Positions 27,417 through 37,470 are shown, numbered from the stretch's first letter. The stretch: 64,000 nt of DNA from Pseudomonas sp. AB6 (GCF_034314105.1 NZ_JAVIWJ010000001.1:779501-843500), one strand, 5' to 3'. Translations and numbers: made by a program. The notes: generated by a model from the sequence alone, not told the origin.

Positions 27417-28475
27417 ATGAACGATTTCAACAACGACATCCAGTTGGACACTGCCATGACCACCACCAACATGACCATGATTCAGGCGCTGCGCTCGGCC
27501 ATGGACGTGATGCTTGAGCGCGATAATGACGTGGTGGTTTTCGGTCAGGACGTGGGCTATTTCGGCGGCGTGTTCCGTTGCACCGAAGGGCTGCAAAGCA
27601 AATACGGCACCTCGCGGGTGTTTGATGCGCCGATCTCCGAAAGCGGGATTGTTGGCGTTGCCGTGGGCATGGGCGCCTATGGCCTGCGGCCGGTGGTCGA
27701 AATCCAGTTCGCCGATTATGTCTACCCCGCGTCAGATCAGATCATTTCTGAAGCCGCCCGCTTGCGTTATCGCTCGGCCGGCGAGTTCACCGCTCCGATG
27801 ACCCTGCGCATGCCCTGCGGCGGCGGCATCTACGGCGGCCAGACCCACAGCCAAAGCATCGAAGCGATGTTCACCCAAGTCTGCGGTTTACGCACCGTCA
27901 TGCCGTCGAACCCGTATGACGCCAAAGGGCTGCTGATCGCCTCCATCGAATGCGATGACCCGGTGATTTTCCTTGAGCCCAAGCGCTTGTACAACGGTCC
28001 GTTCGACGGCCATCACGATCGTCCGGTAACGCCGTGGTCGAAACACCCGTCCAGCGCCGTGCCGGATGGTTATTACAAAGTGCCGCTGGATGTGGCAGCG
28101 ATTGTCCGTCCCGGCAGCGACGTAACGGTGCTGACTTACGGCACCACGGTGTACGTGTCACAAGTTGCCGCCGAAGAAACCGGGGTCGATGCGGAAGTCA
28201 TCGACTTGCGCAGCTTGTGGCCGCTGGACTTGGAGACCATCGTCAACTCAGTGAAGAAAACCCGCCGTTGCGTGGTCGTCCATGAGGCCACCCGCACTTG
28301 CGGTTTCGGTGCTGAGTTAGTGGCGCTGGTTCAAGAGCACTGCTTCCACTACCTTGAATCACCCATCGAGCGCGTCACCGGCTGGGATACCCCGTACCCG
28401 CATGCGCAAGAATGGGCGTACTTCCCAGGGCCGTCCCGAGTGGGCGCGGCGTTGAAACGGGTTATGGAGGTCTGA
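27417..28475 (+). CDS. bkdA2: 2-oxoisovalerate dehydrogenase E1 beta subunit
   Basis: 352 residues from the ATG at 27417, one base after the bkdA1 stop. Transketolase-type pyrimidine-binding fold (MTMIQALRSAMDVMLERDNDVVVFGQDVGYFGG) and C-terminal domain (VTVLTYGTTVYVSQ, VEVIDLRSLWPLD-like segment). Forms the alpha2beta2 E1 with BkdA1. Its stop directly abuts the bkdB ATG. Confidence 0.97.
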   Translation: MNDFNNDIQLDTAMTTTNMTMIQALRSAMDVMLERDNDVVVFGQDVGYFGGVFRCTEGLQSKYGTSRVFDAPISESGIVGVAVGMGAYGLRPVVEIQFADYVYPASDQIISEAARLRYRSAGEFTAPMTLRMPCGGGIYGGQTHSQSIEAMFTQVCGLRTVMPSNPYDAKGLLIASIECDDPVIFLEPKRLYNGPFDGHHDRPVTPWSKHPSSAVPDGYYKVPLDVAAIVRPGSDVTVLTYGTTVYVSQVAAEETGVDAEVIDLRSLWPLDLETIVNSVKKTRRCVVVHEATRTCGFGAELVALVQEHCFHYLESPIERVTGWDTPYPHAQEWAYFPGPSRVGAALKRVMEV

Positions 28476-29744
28476 ATGGGCACGCATGTTATTAAAATGC
28501 CGGACATTGGCGAAGGCATCGCGCAAGTGGAATTGGTGGAATGGTTCGTCAAAGTCGGCGACCGGGTGGTCGAAGATCAGGTGGTGGCCGATGTGATGAC
28601 TGACAAGGCCACGGTGGACATCCCGTCTCCGGTATCAGGCATCGTTATGGCCTTGGGCGGACAGCCCGGTGAGGTCATGGCGGTCGGCAGCGAGCTGATT
28701 CGGATCGAAGTGGAGGGCGAGGGCAACCATAAGGAATCGGCAGTTGTTGCCAGGCCTGAGCCTGTTCCGGCCGCCTCGTCTGTTGTTCAGGCAAACGTAG
28801 AGGCGGTTGCCAAACTTTCACCTGCTGACGTTAAACCCTCGCCACACGCCCATGTTTCCCGCGAAACCGCCGAGCGCCCATTGGCCTCTCCGGCCGTGCG
28901 CAAACGCGCGCTGGACTTGGGTATTGCCTTGCGTCTGGTGCAGGGTCGCGGCCCGGCCGGGCACATCCGCCACGAAGACCTCGACGCCTACATCGAACAG
29001 CGCGACACGCCCACCCCGGCCACGACCGCTGCTTACGCTCAGCGCAACGACGAGCAGCAAATTCCGGTCATAGGTCTGCGCCGTAAGATCGCCCAGCGCA
29101 TGCAAGACGCAACCCGCCGGGCCGCGCATTTCAGTTATGTCGAAGAAGTCGACGTCACTGCGCTGGAGGAACTGCGGGTTCACCTCAATCACAAGTGGGG
29201 CGCCAGTCGCGGCAAGTTAACGCTGTTGCCGTTTCTGGTCCGGGCGATGGTCGTGGCATTGCGTGACTTCCCGCAGATCAATGCGCGTTACGACGACGAA
29301 GCGCAGGTCATCACCCGTCACGGCGCGGTGCATGTTGGTGTCGCCACTCAAAGCGATAACGGCTTGATGGTGCCGGTGGTGCGCCACGCGGAAACCCGCA
29401 GCCTGTGGGCCAATGCCGGGGAAATCTCACGCTTGGCCAACGCTGCCCGCACGGGTAAAGCCAGCCGCGATGAAATGTCCGGTTCCACCATCACCTTGAC
29501 CAGCCTTGGCCCCTTGGGCGGCATCGTCAGCACCCCGGTGTTGAACCTGCCGGAAGTGGCTATCGTGGGCGTCAATCGCATCGTCGAACGGCCGATGGTA
29601 ATCAACGGCCAAATCGTAATTCGGAAAATGATGAACCTCTCCAGCTCCTTTGATCATCGGGTGGTCGATGGCATGGACGCGGCGCAATTCATCCAGGCCA
29701 TTCGCGGCTTGCTCGAACAACCCGCCACGCTATTTTTGGAGTAA
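28476..29744 (+). CDS. bkdB: Branched-chain keto-acid dehydrogenase E2 (lipoamide acyltransferase)
   Basis: 422 residues. Lipoyl domain with Lys44 in [13 protein letters not shown], a peripheral-subunit-binding domain ([36 protein letters not shown]), a Pro/Ala-rich linker, and the catalytic domain with [12 protein letters not shown] near the C-terminus. GGAGG lies at the end of bkdA2. Core of the complex. Confidence 0.97.
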   Translation: MGTHVIKMPDIGEGIAQVELVEWFVKVGDRVVEDQVVADVMTDKATVDIPSPVSGIVMALGGQPGEVMAVGSELIRIEVEGEGNHKESAVVARPEPVPAASSVVQANVEAVAKLSPADVKPSPHAHVSRETAERPLASPAVRKRALDLGIALRLVQGRGPAGHIRHEDLDAYIEQRDTPTPATTAAYAQRNDEQQIPVIGLRRKIAQRMQDATRRAAHFSYVEEVDVTALEELRVHLNHKWGASRGKLTLLPFLVRAMVVALRDFPQINARYDDEAQVITRHGAVHVGVATQSDNGLMVPVVRHAETRSLWANAGEISRLANAARTGKASRDEMSGSTITLTSLGPLGGIVSTPVLNLPEVAIVGVNRIVERPMVINGQIVIRKMMNLSSSFDHRVVDGMDAAQFIQAIRGLLEQPATLFLE

Positions 29745-29746
29745 TC

Positions 29747-31132
29747 ATGGCGCAGACTTTGAATACCACGCTGTTGATTATCGGTGGCGGCCCTGGCGGT
29801 TATGTGGCGGCGATCCGCGCCGGTCAGTTGGGCATTCCAACGATTCTGGTGGAGGGCCAGGCATTGGGCGGCACCTGTTTGAACGTCGGGTGTATCCCCT
29901 CTAAAGCGTTGATCCATGTCGCGGAGCAGTTTCATCAAACCCGTTCGTTTACCACGCCTTCTGCGCTGGGGATTAGCGTGCCCTCGGCCACGTTGGACAT
30001 CGGTCAAAGCGTGAACTGGAAAAACGGTATTGTTGATCGCCTCACCACCGGCGTCGCGGCGCTACTGAAGAAAAATAAGGTGCAGGTGATCCATGGTTGG
30101 GCTCGGGTCGTTGATGGCAAAACTGTCGAAGTAGGCGAGCAGCGCATCCAGTGCGAGCATTTGTTGCTGGCCACTGGATCGACTTCGGTCAACCTGCCAA
30201 TGCTGCCCCTTGGTGGGCCGGTCATATCGTCCACCGAAGCGTTGACGCCCGAAGCGATTCCCAAGCACTTGATCGTGGTTGGCGCGGGTTATATCGGCTT
30301 GGAGTTGGGCATTGCTTACCGCAAGTTGGGCGCCGAGGTCAGCGTGGTCGAGGCCCGTGACCGGATCTTGCCCGCGTATGACCAGGAACTCACTCAACCG
30401 ATTGCCGAGACCTTGAAACACCTGGGCGTGAAGCTGTACCTGCAACACAGCGTCCAAGGCTTTGACCCTGAAAACCTGACACTGCAAGTGCGCGATCCCG
30501 AAGGCCAAGCGTTAACGTTGAGCGCTGACCAAGTGCTAGTGGCGGTGGGGCGTAAACCCAACAGCCAAGGCTGGAACCTTGAAGCGCTGGGGCTGGACAT
30601 GAACGGCGCGGCGGTGAAGATCGACGACCGTTGCCAGACCAGCATGCGCAACGTTTGGGCCATTGGTGACCTGGCAGGCGAGCCAATGCTGGCCCACCGC
30701 GCCATGGCCCAAGGCGAAATGGTAGCCGAACTGATCGCAGGCAACGCCCGAGAATTCAACCCGGTAGCGATTGCGGCCGTGTGTTTTACCGACCCGGAAT
30801 TAGTGGTGGTCGGTAAAACCCCGGAGCAAGCAATCGCGCTAGGGCTGGAGTGTTTAGTCGCGAGCTTCCCGTTTGCGGCCAACGGCCGGGCAATGACGTT
30901 GGAGTCGAAAAGCGGCTTCGTGCGCGTGGTGGCGCGGCGCGACAATCATTTGATTGTGGGTTGGCAAGCGGTTGGCATCGGCGTCTCGGAGTTGTCCACC
31001 GCGTTTGCTCAATCCCTGGAAATGGGCGCAAGACTGGAAGACATCGCCGGCACCATTCACGCCCACCCGACCTTGGGCGAGGCCGTGCATGAAGCCGCGT
31101 TGCGCGCGCTGGGGCATGCGTTGCATCTTTGA
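29747..31132 (+). CDS. lpdV: LPD-Val, dihydrolipoamide dehydrogenase of the Bkd complex
   Basis: 461 residues. FAD motif [17 protein letters not shown], redox disulphide [16 protein letters not shown]-binding [17 protein letters not shown] and the catalytic His-Glu pair in [14 protein letters not shown]3 specific to the branched-chain complex; Pseudomonas carries separate lpd genes for other complexes. Last gene of the operon; a REP pair follows. Confidence 0.97.
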   Translation: MAQTLNTTLLIIGGGPGGYVAAIRAGQLGIPTILVEGQALGGTCLNVGCIPSKALIHVAEQFHQTRSFTTPSALGISVPSATLDIGQSVNWKNGIVDRLTTGVAALLKKNKVQVIHGWARVVDGKTVEVGEQRIQCEHLLLATGSTSVNLPMLPLGGPVISSTEALTPEAIPKHLIVVGAGYIGLELGIAYRKLGAEVSVVEARDRILPAYDQELTQPIAETLKHLGVKLYLQHSVQGFDPENLTLQVRDPEGQALTLSADQVLVAVGRKPNSQGWNLEALGLDMNGAAVKIDDRCQTSMRNVWAIGDLAGEPMLAHRAMAQGEMVAELIAGNAREFNPVAIAAVCFTDPELVVVGKTPEQAIALGLECLVASFPFAANGRAMTLESKSGFVRVVARRDNHLIVGWQAVGIGVSELSTAFAQSLEMGARLEDIAGTIHAHPTLGEAVHEAALRALGHALHL

Positions 31133-31149
31133 ATGAGCACCAACCGATC

Positions 31150-31227
31150 TGTAGGAGCCAACGTGTTGGCGAAGGGCTGATGCGGTGTGTCCGTTAACTC
31201 GTCTCGCCGACACATTGGTTCCACAGA
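31150..31227. repeat. REP inverted pair (REPIN) after lpdV
   Basis: TGTAGGAGCCAACGTGTTGGCGA faces a diverged inverted copy (CTCGCCGACACATTGGTTCCACAG) 3' to lpdV, between convergent genes. It could protect or terminate both transcripts. Confidence 0.8.
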
Positions 31228-31236
31228 CAATCGCAA

Positions 31237-32448
31237 TCAGTCAGTACTTATCGCGACACGTCGCTCGCTGACCGCGTGCAGCAGGAAACTGATGAGTGCG
31301 ATCAACGGCATAGCACTACCCACCAGCACGATCCACAACCATCCGCCTTGTTCGTACAACACACTGGCGACTGCCGAGCCGATAGCCCCGCCGATAAAGA
31401 TGCTGGTCATGTACAGCGCGTTCAGACGGCTGCGACTGCTGGCATCCAGCGCATATACGGCGCGTTGACCCATCACCATGTTCATTTGCACGCAGAAGTC
31501 GAGCACGACGCCGGTCACGGCTAACCCGACCACGCTGTACACCGGGTGAATCAGTGCAGGCAAGAAGCTCAGCACCGCCAATATCAATGCCAGCAAACTG
31601 GCGACGCGCGTATGCCCGGCGTCAGCCAGACGGCCGCTGATGGGCGCGGCAACGGCGCCAATGGCCCCGACCAATGCGAACAAGGCAATTTGCGTCTGCG
31701 ACAGCCCGTGATTACGCGCCAGTTCTACCGGCACCGCAGTCCAGAACAGGCTGAACGCGGCGAACATCAATCCTTGATAAAGCGCCCGCTGACGCAGCAC
31801 CGGTTGAGTGCGCAATAAGGTCCACAGCGAACCCAGCAGCTGGCGATACGACGCGCTGTGGCTGGGTTGGCGTTTCGGCATGGTGGTGGCGAGCACCACG
31901 CTGATCAATGTCATAACGACTGCCGCTGTGATAAATACCGCGCGCCAGCCGAAGTGGTCGGCAATCACGCTGGACAACGGTCGCGCCAGCAAAATACCCA
32001 GCAACAGCCCACCCATGATGCTGCCGACCACTCGGCCTCGGGATTCCTCAGGCGCCAAATGCGCGGCCAGCGGGATCAGAATCTGCACCGATACCGAACT
32101 GAAACCCACCAGTAACGACGCCAGCAGGAACACATTCGGCTGTTGACTGAAGGCCGCCCCCAACAAACTGATGATCGCCAGCAGCGCGGTCATGATCATC
32201 AGCCGGCGGTTCTCCAGCAAGTCACCCAGCGGCACAAGGAAAAACAGGCCAATGGCGTAGCCGATTTGAGTCAGCGACACGATCATGCTGGCCATGGTGC
32301 TGGACAGGCCGATGTCAGGCGCAATCAACTCGATAATTGGCTGGGCGTAATAAAGGTTGCCGACAATGGCACCACAGCAAAACGCAAACAACGTCACCCT
32401 CCCGCGCGTCATGGTGTGGGAGTTGTCGGTGTGGGTCGTAATACTCAT
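31237..32448 (-). CDS. MFS transporter
   Basis: 403 residues from the ATG at 32448; the frame extends further upstream but without ribosome-site support. Twelve membrane spans, MFS motif A-like LGDLLENRRLM after span 2, and a family-typical first span (FAFCCGAIVGNLYYAQPIIELIA). Resembles drug/metabolite efflux MFS proteins that are widespread in Pseudomonas; no substrate can be assigned. Convergent with the bkd operon. Confidence 0.85.
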   Translation of the reverse strand: MSITTHTDNSHTMTRGRVTLFAFCCGAIVGNLYYAQPIIELIAPDIGLSSTMASMIVSLTQIGYAIGLFFLVPLGDLLENRRLMIMTALLAIISLLGAAFSQQPNVFLLASLLVGFSSVSVQILIPLAAHLAPEESRGRVVGSIMGGLLLGILLARPLSSVIADHFGWRAVFITAAVVMTLISVVLATTMPKRQPSHSASYRQLLGSLWTLLRTQPVLRQRALYQGLMFAAFSLFWTAVPVELARNHGLSQTQIALFALVGAIGAVAAPISGRLADAGHTRVASLLALILAVLSFLPALIHPVYSVVGLAVTGVVLDFCVQMNMVMGQRAVYALDASSRSRLNALYMTSIFIGGAIGSAVASVLYEQGGWLWIVLVGSAMPLIALISFLLHAVSERRVAISTD

Positions 32449-32576
32449 GGACGTTCTCGTTCGCGCTTTTGATAGCGCGCAGGCTAATGGTTTCGCCCGC
32501 AAGTAAAAAGGGTCGTGGCCGTGATAGCTAATATGCTTGGAAAGAATAAACAGCTAAATCACTCAGTGCTGAACCT

Positions 32577-32654
32577 GTATAAGCCAACTTGTTGGCGAGG
32601 CGTCTGACCGTGTGTGTCAGGAAAGGCGCTTCGCGAACAAGTTCGCTCCTACAG
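32577..32654. repeat. REP inverted pair (REPIN)
   Basis: TATAAGCCAACTTGTTGGCGAGGCG faces GCTTCGCGAACAAGTTCGCTCCTACAG. The right arm overlaps the stop codon of the sigma54 activator gene (TAG inside CTACAG), so the mobile repeat supplies or borders the stop. Confidence 0.8.
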
Positions 32655-34577
32655 ATTTTTCTGACCGGAAGCTCCCTCCAACTCAATATCCAGCCGTTTC
32701 AACCTCGACGCCAAGGTCGTCGGTTTGATCCCCAGCAATTCCGCCGCGCCGCCTTTGCCGAACAACTTTCCGTTGGCCGCTTTGAGGGCAGCGTGCATGT
32801 TGTTGCGCTCCAGTTCTCGCAGTTGCGCGTCGGTTATGACCGATGACGGCATGAACAGAAGGGTGGTGCTTTCGGCGCTTTTAGGTTCGTCCGGGAGGTC
32901 CATGTTCAGATCAGCACCACGGGAGGTAATCAGCGCGCGCTCGATGACGTTTTGCAGTTCGCGGATGTTGCCCGGCCATGAATAACGCTGCAAACGCTCG
33001 ATGTCGCTGTTGCGCAGGCGGCGGCCGGGCATGTTCAGGCGTTGGCTGGTTTGCTTGAGAAAGTGCGCGGCCAGTGGCGGGATGTCCATGGCGCGGTCGC
33101 GCAGGGCCGGGGACTGGATCGGGAACACGTTCAGCCGAAAATACAGGTCTTCGCGAAAGCGCTTGGCCGTGACTTCCTGCCGCAAATCCCGGTTGGTGGC
33201 GGCGATGATCCGTACATCGACCTTGCGCGTGCGTTCTTCACCAACCCGTTCGAACTGGCCTTCCTGCAACACCCGCAGCAGCTTGCTTTGCAGCTCCAGG
33301 GGGATTTCGCCGATCTCGTCGAGAAACAGTGTGCCGCCGTCGGCCAATTCAAACCGTCCGACCCGGTCCCGAATCGCCCCGGTGAACGCGCCACGAATGT
33401 GCCCAAAGAACTCGCTTTCAAACAGTTCGGTGGGGATCGCCGCGCAGTTAACCCTAATCAACGGGCTGGCGCTGCGGCGGCTGGCTTGGTGGATGGCGCG
33501 GGCAATCAGCTCTTTACCAGTGCCGGATTCGCCGTTGATTAGCACGCTGGCGTCAGTGGGTGCGACTACATCGATCTGTTTGATGATCTTCAGAATCGGT
33601 TCGCTTTGGCCGACGATTTCCCGGAAGTTGTGCTCGATGTGGATTTCTTCCTGCAAATACGCGTTTTGCTCCTCCAGCCGCTGTTTGAGGACGTTGAGTT
33701 CTTTGAGAGCGCTTTGCAGTTGATTCTCAGTGTTGCGGCGTTCGGTGATGTCACGAAAAACCACCACGGCGCCGGCGATTCGGCCATCGGAAATAACCGG
33801 GGTGCTGGTGAATTCCACCGGAAAACTGCTGCCGTCGCGGCGCCAGAACACTTCTTGGCGCCCTTCGTGAATCACGCCGTCGCGCACCGCTTTATAGATC
33901 GGGCAATCTTCCACCGGGTAATGACTGCCGTCGGCATGGGTATGGTGGTGAATACGATGGATATTCTTGCCGATCATGTCCTCGGGTTCCCAGCCGAGCA
34001 TGCGCGCGCCAGCCGGATTGACGAACGTCGCCAGGCCGTCACTGTTGATGCTGTAGATGCCATCGCCCACTGAGCTGAGCAGCAACAGGTTGTCGCGCTC
34101 GGACTCTTGAAACAGGTTAAGAATGTTACGCCACTCGATCAGCCCGCCGCGCATGGTGCGCTCAGTATGAGCTTGATCGCGCTGGTACTTCTGATGACTC
34201 AGCTCGCGCAGCACCAGAATCAGCTGCTGCTCGCCCTTGATGTGTAGGGTGGTGGCCGATATTTCCAGCTCGATACGCTCACCGGTCTTGCAATGACAGC
34301 TCAGCTCTTCAGTCCAACCTAGGCCTTTGTCTAGCACCGCTTGGGTAAATACGATCAGGTCCGCCAACTGATGACCGAACAGTTTGCTCACTGGCAGCGC
34401 CAGCAACTCTTGGCGCGGATAGCCGAGTAGCTTGCAGGCGGCGACGTTCAGGTCCCCAAAGCGGTCGGCATAGGGATTGAGCAACACGATGGCTTCGGCG
34501 CAGTGTTCAAACACCATGTGCCGTGACGAATACGCCAGGTCGGCCCAGTTGCTGAGGGAGTCTGTTTCGGTGGTCAT
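32649..34577 (-). CDS. Sigma54-dependent activator with two PAS domains, probable Nit1C regulator
   Basis: 642 residues. PAS 1 (about 20-130), PAS 2 (about 162-280) with a His/Cys-rich segment (HRIHHHTHADGSHYPVEDC, residues 207-225), a coiled coil (283-315), then an AAA+ domain with Walker A GESGTGKE (349-356) and GAFTGA (396-401), and a C-terminal Fis-type HTH ending AELLGIKPTTLASRLKRL. No receiver domain, so it senses a ligand directly. Divergent from the Nit1C cluster, whose promoter is of sigma54 type, which strongly supports control of that operon. A candidate binding site lies 1 bp from its own start codon, suggesting autorepression. Confidence 0.9.
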   Translation of the reverse strand: MTTETDSLSNWADLAYSSRHMVFEHCAEAIVLLNPYADRFGDLNVAACKLLGYPRQELLALPVSKLFGHQLADLIVFTQAVLDKGLGWTEELSCHCKTGERIELEISATTLHIKGEQQLILVLRELSHQKYQRDQAHTERTMRGGLIEWRNILNLFQESERDNLLLLSSVGDGIYSINSDGLATFVNPAGARMLGWEPEDMIGKNIHRIHHHTHADGSHYPVEDCPIYKAVRDGVIHEGRQEVFWRRDGSSFPVEFTSTPVISDGRIAGAVVVFRDITERRNTENQLQSALKELNVLKQRLEEQNAYLQEEIHIEHNFREIVGQSEPILKIIKQIDVVAPTDASVLINGESGTGKELIARAIHQASRRSASPLIRVNCAAIPTELFESEFFGHIRGAFTGAIRDRVGRFELADGGTLFLDEIGEIPLELQSKLLRVLQEGQFERVGEERTRKVDVRIIAATNRDLRQEVTAKRFREDLYFRLNVFPIQSPALRDRAMDIPPLAAHFLKQTSQRLNMPGRRLRNSDIERLQRYSWPGNIRELQNVIERALITSRGADLNMDLPDEPKSAESTTLLFMPSSVITDAQLRELERNNMHAALKAANGKLFGKGGAAELLGIKPTTLASRLKRLDIELEGASGQKNL

Positions 34578-34578
34578 T

Positions 34579-34614
34579 ACGAAATCTCGTGATTTGCCGC
34601 TACGAATATTCGTA
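34579..34614. promoter_or_regulatory. Paired palindromes, candidate enhancer for the Nit1C activator
   Basis: ACGAAATCTCGT at 34,579-34,590 and TACGAATATTCGTA (a perfect 14-bp palindrome) at 34,601-34,614. The 12-bp cores agree at 9 of 12 positions and their starts are 23 bp apart, about two helical turns. They lie about 120-150 bp upstream of the -24/-12 promoter, the usual distance for sigma54 enhancers. Confidence 0.7.
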
Positions 34615-34691
34615 TTTCTACGTGAATGCGTGGTTCACCGGTAGCATCAGCTGTGCGATAAAAAACCGTATCAGATGGGCTTTATTAACCA

Positions 34692-34704
34692 ATTCAATGA
34701 CTTA
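34692..34704 (+). promoter_or_regulatory. IHF-like site
   Basis: ATTCAATGACTTA matches the IHF consensus WATCAANNNNTTR with one mismatch and is followed by an AT-rich tract. It lies between the paired palindromes and the sigma54 promoter, where IHF bending is normally needed. Confidence 0.5.
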
Positions 34705-34732
34705 AGTCAGTGCAAATTTTATTTTAATTTTC

Positions 34733-34748
34733 TGGCACGGCGTTCGCT
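34733..34748 (+). promoter_or_regulatory. Sigma54 promoter of the Nit1C operon
   Basis: TGGCACGGCGTTCGCT: perfect -24 element TGGCAC, N5, then TCGCT against consensus TTGCW; the invariant GG-N10-GC spacing is exact. Transcription should begin near 34,759, giving a leader of about 54 nt before the first gene. Confidence 0.85.
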
Positions 34749-34812
34749 CTCTCTGTTTCAACCCGGCAGCCACTTAAGGCCGCCGCCAAAGAAAAAAAAG
34801 GAGAGCGACGAC

Positions 34813-35295
34813 ATGCCTACCGTGGATATTCCTCATTACAAAGACGGCGACTTTCTGGTCGATTACGAAGAAAAAGTCTTCGAAGACGTCAAAGCCGAGC
34901 CCGGCGAAAAAGTCCTGATCACCTTCCACACCATCGCTTTCGAAGGCTCCATCGGCCTGGTCAACATGCTTCAGGCCAAGCGTCTGCTGCGCAAGGGCTT
35001 TGAAACCACCATCCTCTTGTACGGCCCCGGCGTGCAGTTGGGCGTGCAGCGTGGTTTCCCAACCCTAGGTGCTGAAGCGTTCCCAGGCCATTTGGCGGTG
35101 AACAAGCAACTCATCCAGTTCATGGAAGAGGGCGGCAAAGTCTATGCCTGCCGTTTTGCTTTGCAGGCGCTGTATGGCCAGACCGAAAAAGCCTTGATCG
35201 AAGGTATCCGTCCGATCAACCCACTGGACGTGATGGACCTGCGTCTGCTGATGCGCCGTGAAGGCGCAATGATCATCGATACCTGGACTGCATAA
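34813..35295 (+). CDS. nitB: MSMEG_0572/Sll0783-family protein of Nit1C
   Basis: 160 residues from the ATG at 34813, preceded by AAAAGGAGAG. The protein belongs to the small family found only in Nit1 clusters; it has an alpha/beta DsrE-like look ([42 protein letters not shown]) and no assigned chemistry. First gene behind the sigma54 promoter. In P. fluorescens NCIMB 11764 the matching cluster is required for growth on cyanide. A REP pair separates it from the nitrilase. Confidence 0.88.
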   Translation: MPTVDIPHYKDGDFLVDYEEKVFEDVKAEPGEKVLITFHTIAFEGSIGLVNMLQAKRLLRKGFETTILLYGPGVQLGVQRGFPTLGAEAFPGHLAVNKQLIQFMEEGGKVYACRFALQALYGQTEKALIEGIRPINPLDVMDLRLLMRREGAMIIDTWTA

Positions 35296-35313
35296 AACAA
35301 AACGCCCCTTGTC

Positions 35314-35391
35314 CGTAGGAGCCAACGTGTTGGCGAGCGGCCTTCGCGGTTTGTCAGAAATGCCGCCTCGCCAACACGTTGGCTCCTACCG
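35314..35391. repeat. REP inverted pair inside the Nit1C operon
   Basis: CGTAGGAGCCAACGTGTTGGCGAGCGG faces a near-perfect inverted copy (CCGCCTCGCCAACACGTTGGCTCCTACC). This is the best-preserved pair in the window and would fold into a long hairpin between gene 1 and gene 2 of the operon. Confidence 0.9.
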
Positions 35392-35420
35392 ATATTTGTC
35401 ACTCCATCAGGACCCCCATC

Positions 35421-36401
35421 ATGCCCATCATCAAAGCTGCCGCCGTACAAATCAGTCCGGTGCTTTATAGCCGCGAAGGCACTGTGGACAAGGTCTGTCA
35501 GCAGATCATCGCCCTCGGTCAACAGGGCGTGCAGTTTGCGGTCTTTCCGGAAACGGTGGTGCCGTACTACCCCTATTTCTCCTTCGTCCAACCGCCGTTC
35601 GCCATGGGCAAGGAACACCTCAAACTGCTGGAACAATCGGTCAGCGTGCCGTCGGCCTCGACCCTGGCCATTGGCGAAGCGTGCAAGCAAGCCGGGATGG
35701 TGGTGTCCATCGGCGTCAACGAGCGCGATGGCGGCACGATCTATAACGCACAGTTGTTGTTCGACGCCGACGGCAGCCTGATTCAGCACCGACGCAAGAT
35801 CACCCCGACTTATCACGAGCGGATCATCTGGGGCCAAGGCGACGGTTCTGGCCTGCGCGCAGTCGACAGCGCCGTCGGACGCATCGGCTCCCTGGCGTGT
35901 TGGGAGCATTACAACCCGCTGGCCCGCTACGCACTGATGGCAGATGGCGAGCAAATTCACGCGGCGATGTTTCCCGGCTCGCTGGTGGGCGAGGTGTTCG
36001 CTGACCAAATCGAGGTCACCATTCGCCACCACGCCTTGGAATCCGGCTGCTTCGTGGTCAACGCCACCGCATGGCTCGACGCCGATCAGCAAGGCCAGAT
36101 CATGCAAGACACCGGTTGCAGCCTCGGCCCGATCTCGGGTGGTTGCTTCACCGCCATCGTCACCCCGGAAGGCAGGTTGCTCGGCGAACCGCTGCGCTCC
36201 GGCGAAGGCGCAGTGATTGCCGACTTGGACCTGGCGTTGATCGACAAGCGCAAACGAATGATGGATTCGGTGGGCCATTACAGCCGCCCGGAACTGCTCA
36301 GCCTGTTGATCGACCGCACGCCCACCGCCCATGTGCATGAACGCAGCGCCCATCACCTTGCCGTCGTGTCTACCGAGGAGCTTGATCATGCAAACCAATG
36401 A
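35421..36401 (+). CDS. nitC: Nit1C nitrilase
   Basis: 326 residues from the ATG at 35421. Nitrilase-superfamily enzyme with the catalytic triad Glu44 ([12 protein letters not shown]), Lys126 ([11 protein letters not shown]) and Cys160 ([15 protein letters not shown]). Clade 1 nitrilase associated with the conserved Nit1C cluster; in cyanide-utilising Pseudomonas it is essential for growth on cyanide, although the true substrate may be a cyanide-derived nitrile. Its end overlaps the next gene by 14 bp. Confidence 0.95.
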   Translation: MPIIKAAAVQISPVLYSREGTVDKVCQQIIALGQQGVQFAVFPETVVPYYPYFSFVQPPFAMGKEHLKLLEQSVSVPSASTLAIGEACKQAGMVVSIGVNERDGGTIYNAQLLFDADGSLIQHRRKITPTYHERIIWGQGDGSGLRAVDSAVGRIGSLACWEHYNPLARYALMADGEQIHAAMFPGSLVGEVFADQIEVTIRHHALESGCFVVNATAWLDADQQGQIMQDTGCSLGPISGGCFTAIVTPEGRLLGEPLRSGEGAVIADLDLALIDKRKRMMDSVGHYSRPELLSLLIDRTPTAHVHERSAHHLAVVSTEELDHANQ

Positions 36402-37470
36402 ATTATTGGCTGAGCTGCAATGCCACGGCGTACGTTGGCCAGCGGCGCAAAACGGCTTGTCACGGCAAGGCGGGGCAGGGCCGTCGGACCACAAGGCGCT
36501 GAGTTTCGGCAGCCGGACCCTGATGGTGCCGATCCTCAATCAAGCCTCACAGGACTCGCCCTACCAGGCGCAACCCACCGCTGACGGCAGCCAGGCACTG
36601 ATTTTTCGTCAAGGCTTACAGGTCGGCCTGGTGCAAATGCCGGGTGTGCCGAAGTTTTATGGGTTAAGCACCGCCGAGGGTATTCCGTATTGGAAAATCG
36701 CCACGTTACACAGCAGTGACGTGCTCGCCACCACGGTGTTGCAGCACTGCATTCGCTTCAATGATCGCGCCACGTCATGCCAGTTTTGCGCCATCGGCCA
36801 ATCGTTGGCGGCGGGCAAGACCATCGCTCGCAAGCGCCCGCAGCAATTGGCTGAAGTGGCCAAAGCGGCCGTCGAGCTGGACGGTGTGAAACACATGGTC
36901 ATGACCACCGGCACCCCGCAAACCGCCGACCGTGGCGCCGCGATTTTGTGTGAGTCCGCCGCTGCGGTGACCGCTGCGGTTGACCTGCCGATTCAAGCGC
37001 AATGTGAGCCGCCCGACGACGATCGCTGGTTTCAGCGCCTGGCCGACAGCGGCGTGGTGTCGCTGGGCATGCACCTGGAAGCGGTCACCGATGAGGTGCG
37101 CCAACGGATCATGCCGGGCAAAGCCGAAGTTCCGCTGAGCCGCTATTTCGACGCGTTCAGCGCGGCGGTCGAGGTGTTCGGGCGCGGGCAGGTCAGCACT
37201 TACATCCTTGCCGGTCTCGGCGACAGCGAAGCAGCGATCAGCGACATGAGTGAGCGTTTGTGTGCGCTGGGCGTGTACCCGTTCGTGGTGCCCTTCGTGC
37301 CCATCGATGGCACGCCGTTGGCCCATCACCCGAAACCCGACAGCGCGATGATGGCCCGGTTGTACCCGCAGATCGGCGCGAGCTTGCGTCGTCACGGCTT
37401 GCATTCCGATCAGATCAACGCCGGTTGCGCCAAATGCGGCGCGTGCTCGGCGCTTAAAAGCTACGAGTGA
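36388..37470 (+). CDS. nitD: MSMEG_0568-family radical SAM protein of Nit1C
   Basis: 360 residues from the ATG at 36388, inside the nitrilase 3' end. The only cysteine trio that could hold the SAM cluster is [14 protein letters not shown] (Cys121, Cys131, Cys134), i.e. CX9CX2C rather than CX3CX2C; Elp3 proteins use this wider spacing. A second trio, CAKCGAC (Cys347, Cys350, Cys353), sits at the extreme C-terminus and may bind an auxiliary cluster. TIM-barrel-like segments follow. Reaction unknown; the family occurs only with Nit1 nitrilases. Confidence 0.9.
   Translation: MQTNELLAELQCHGVRWPAAQNGLSRQGGAGPSDHKALSFGSRTLMVPILNQASQDSPYQAQPTADGSQALIFRQGLQVGLVQMPGVPKFYGLSTAEGIPYWKIATLHSSDVLATTVLQHCIRFNDRATSCQFCAIGQSLAAGKTIARKRPQQLAEVAKAAVELDGVKHMVMTTGTPQTADRGAAILCESAAAVTAAVDLPIQAQCEPPDDDRWFQRLADSGVVSLGMHLEAVTDEVRQRIMPGKAEVPLSRYFDAFSAAVEVFGRGQVSTYILAGLGDSEAAISDMSERLCALGVYPFVVPFVPIDGTPLAHHPKPDSAMMARLYPQIGASLRRHGLHSDQINAGCAKCGACSALKSYE

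Noticed and set aside
35142..36539. Long minus-strand frame antisense to the nitrilase
   Set aside because: Mirror frame of a well-supported enzyme gene, with no motif of its own.
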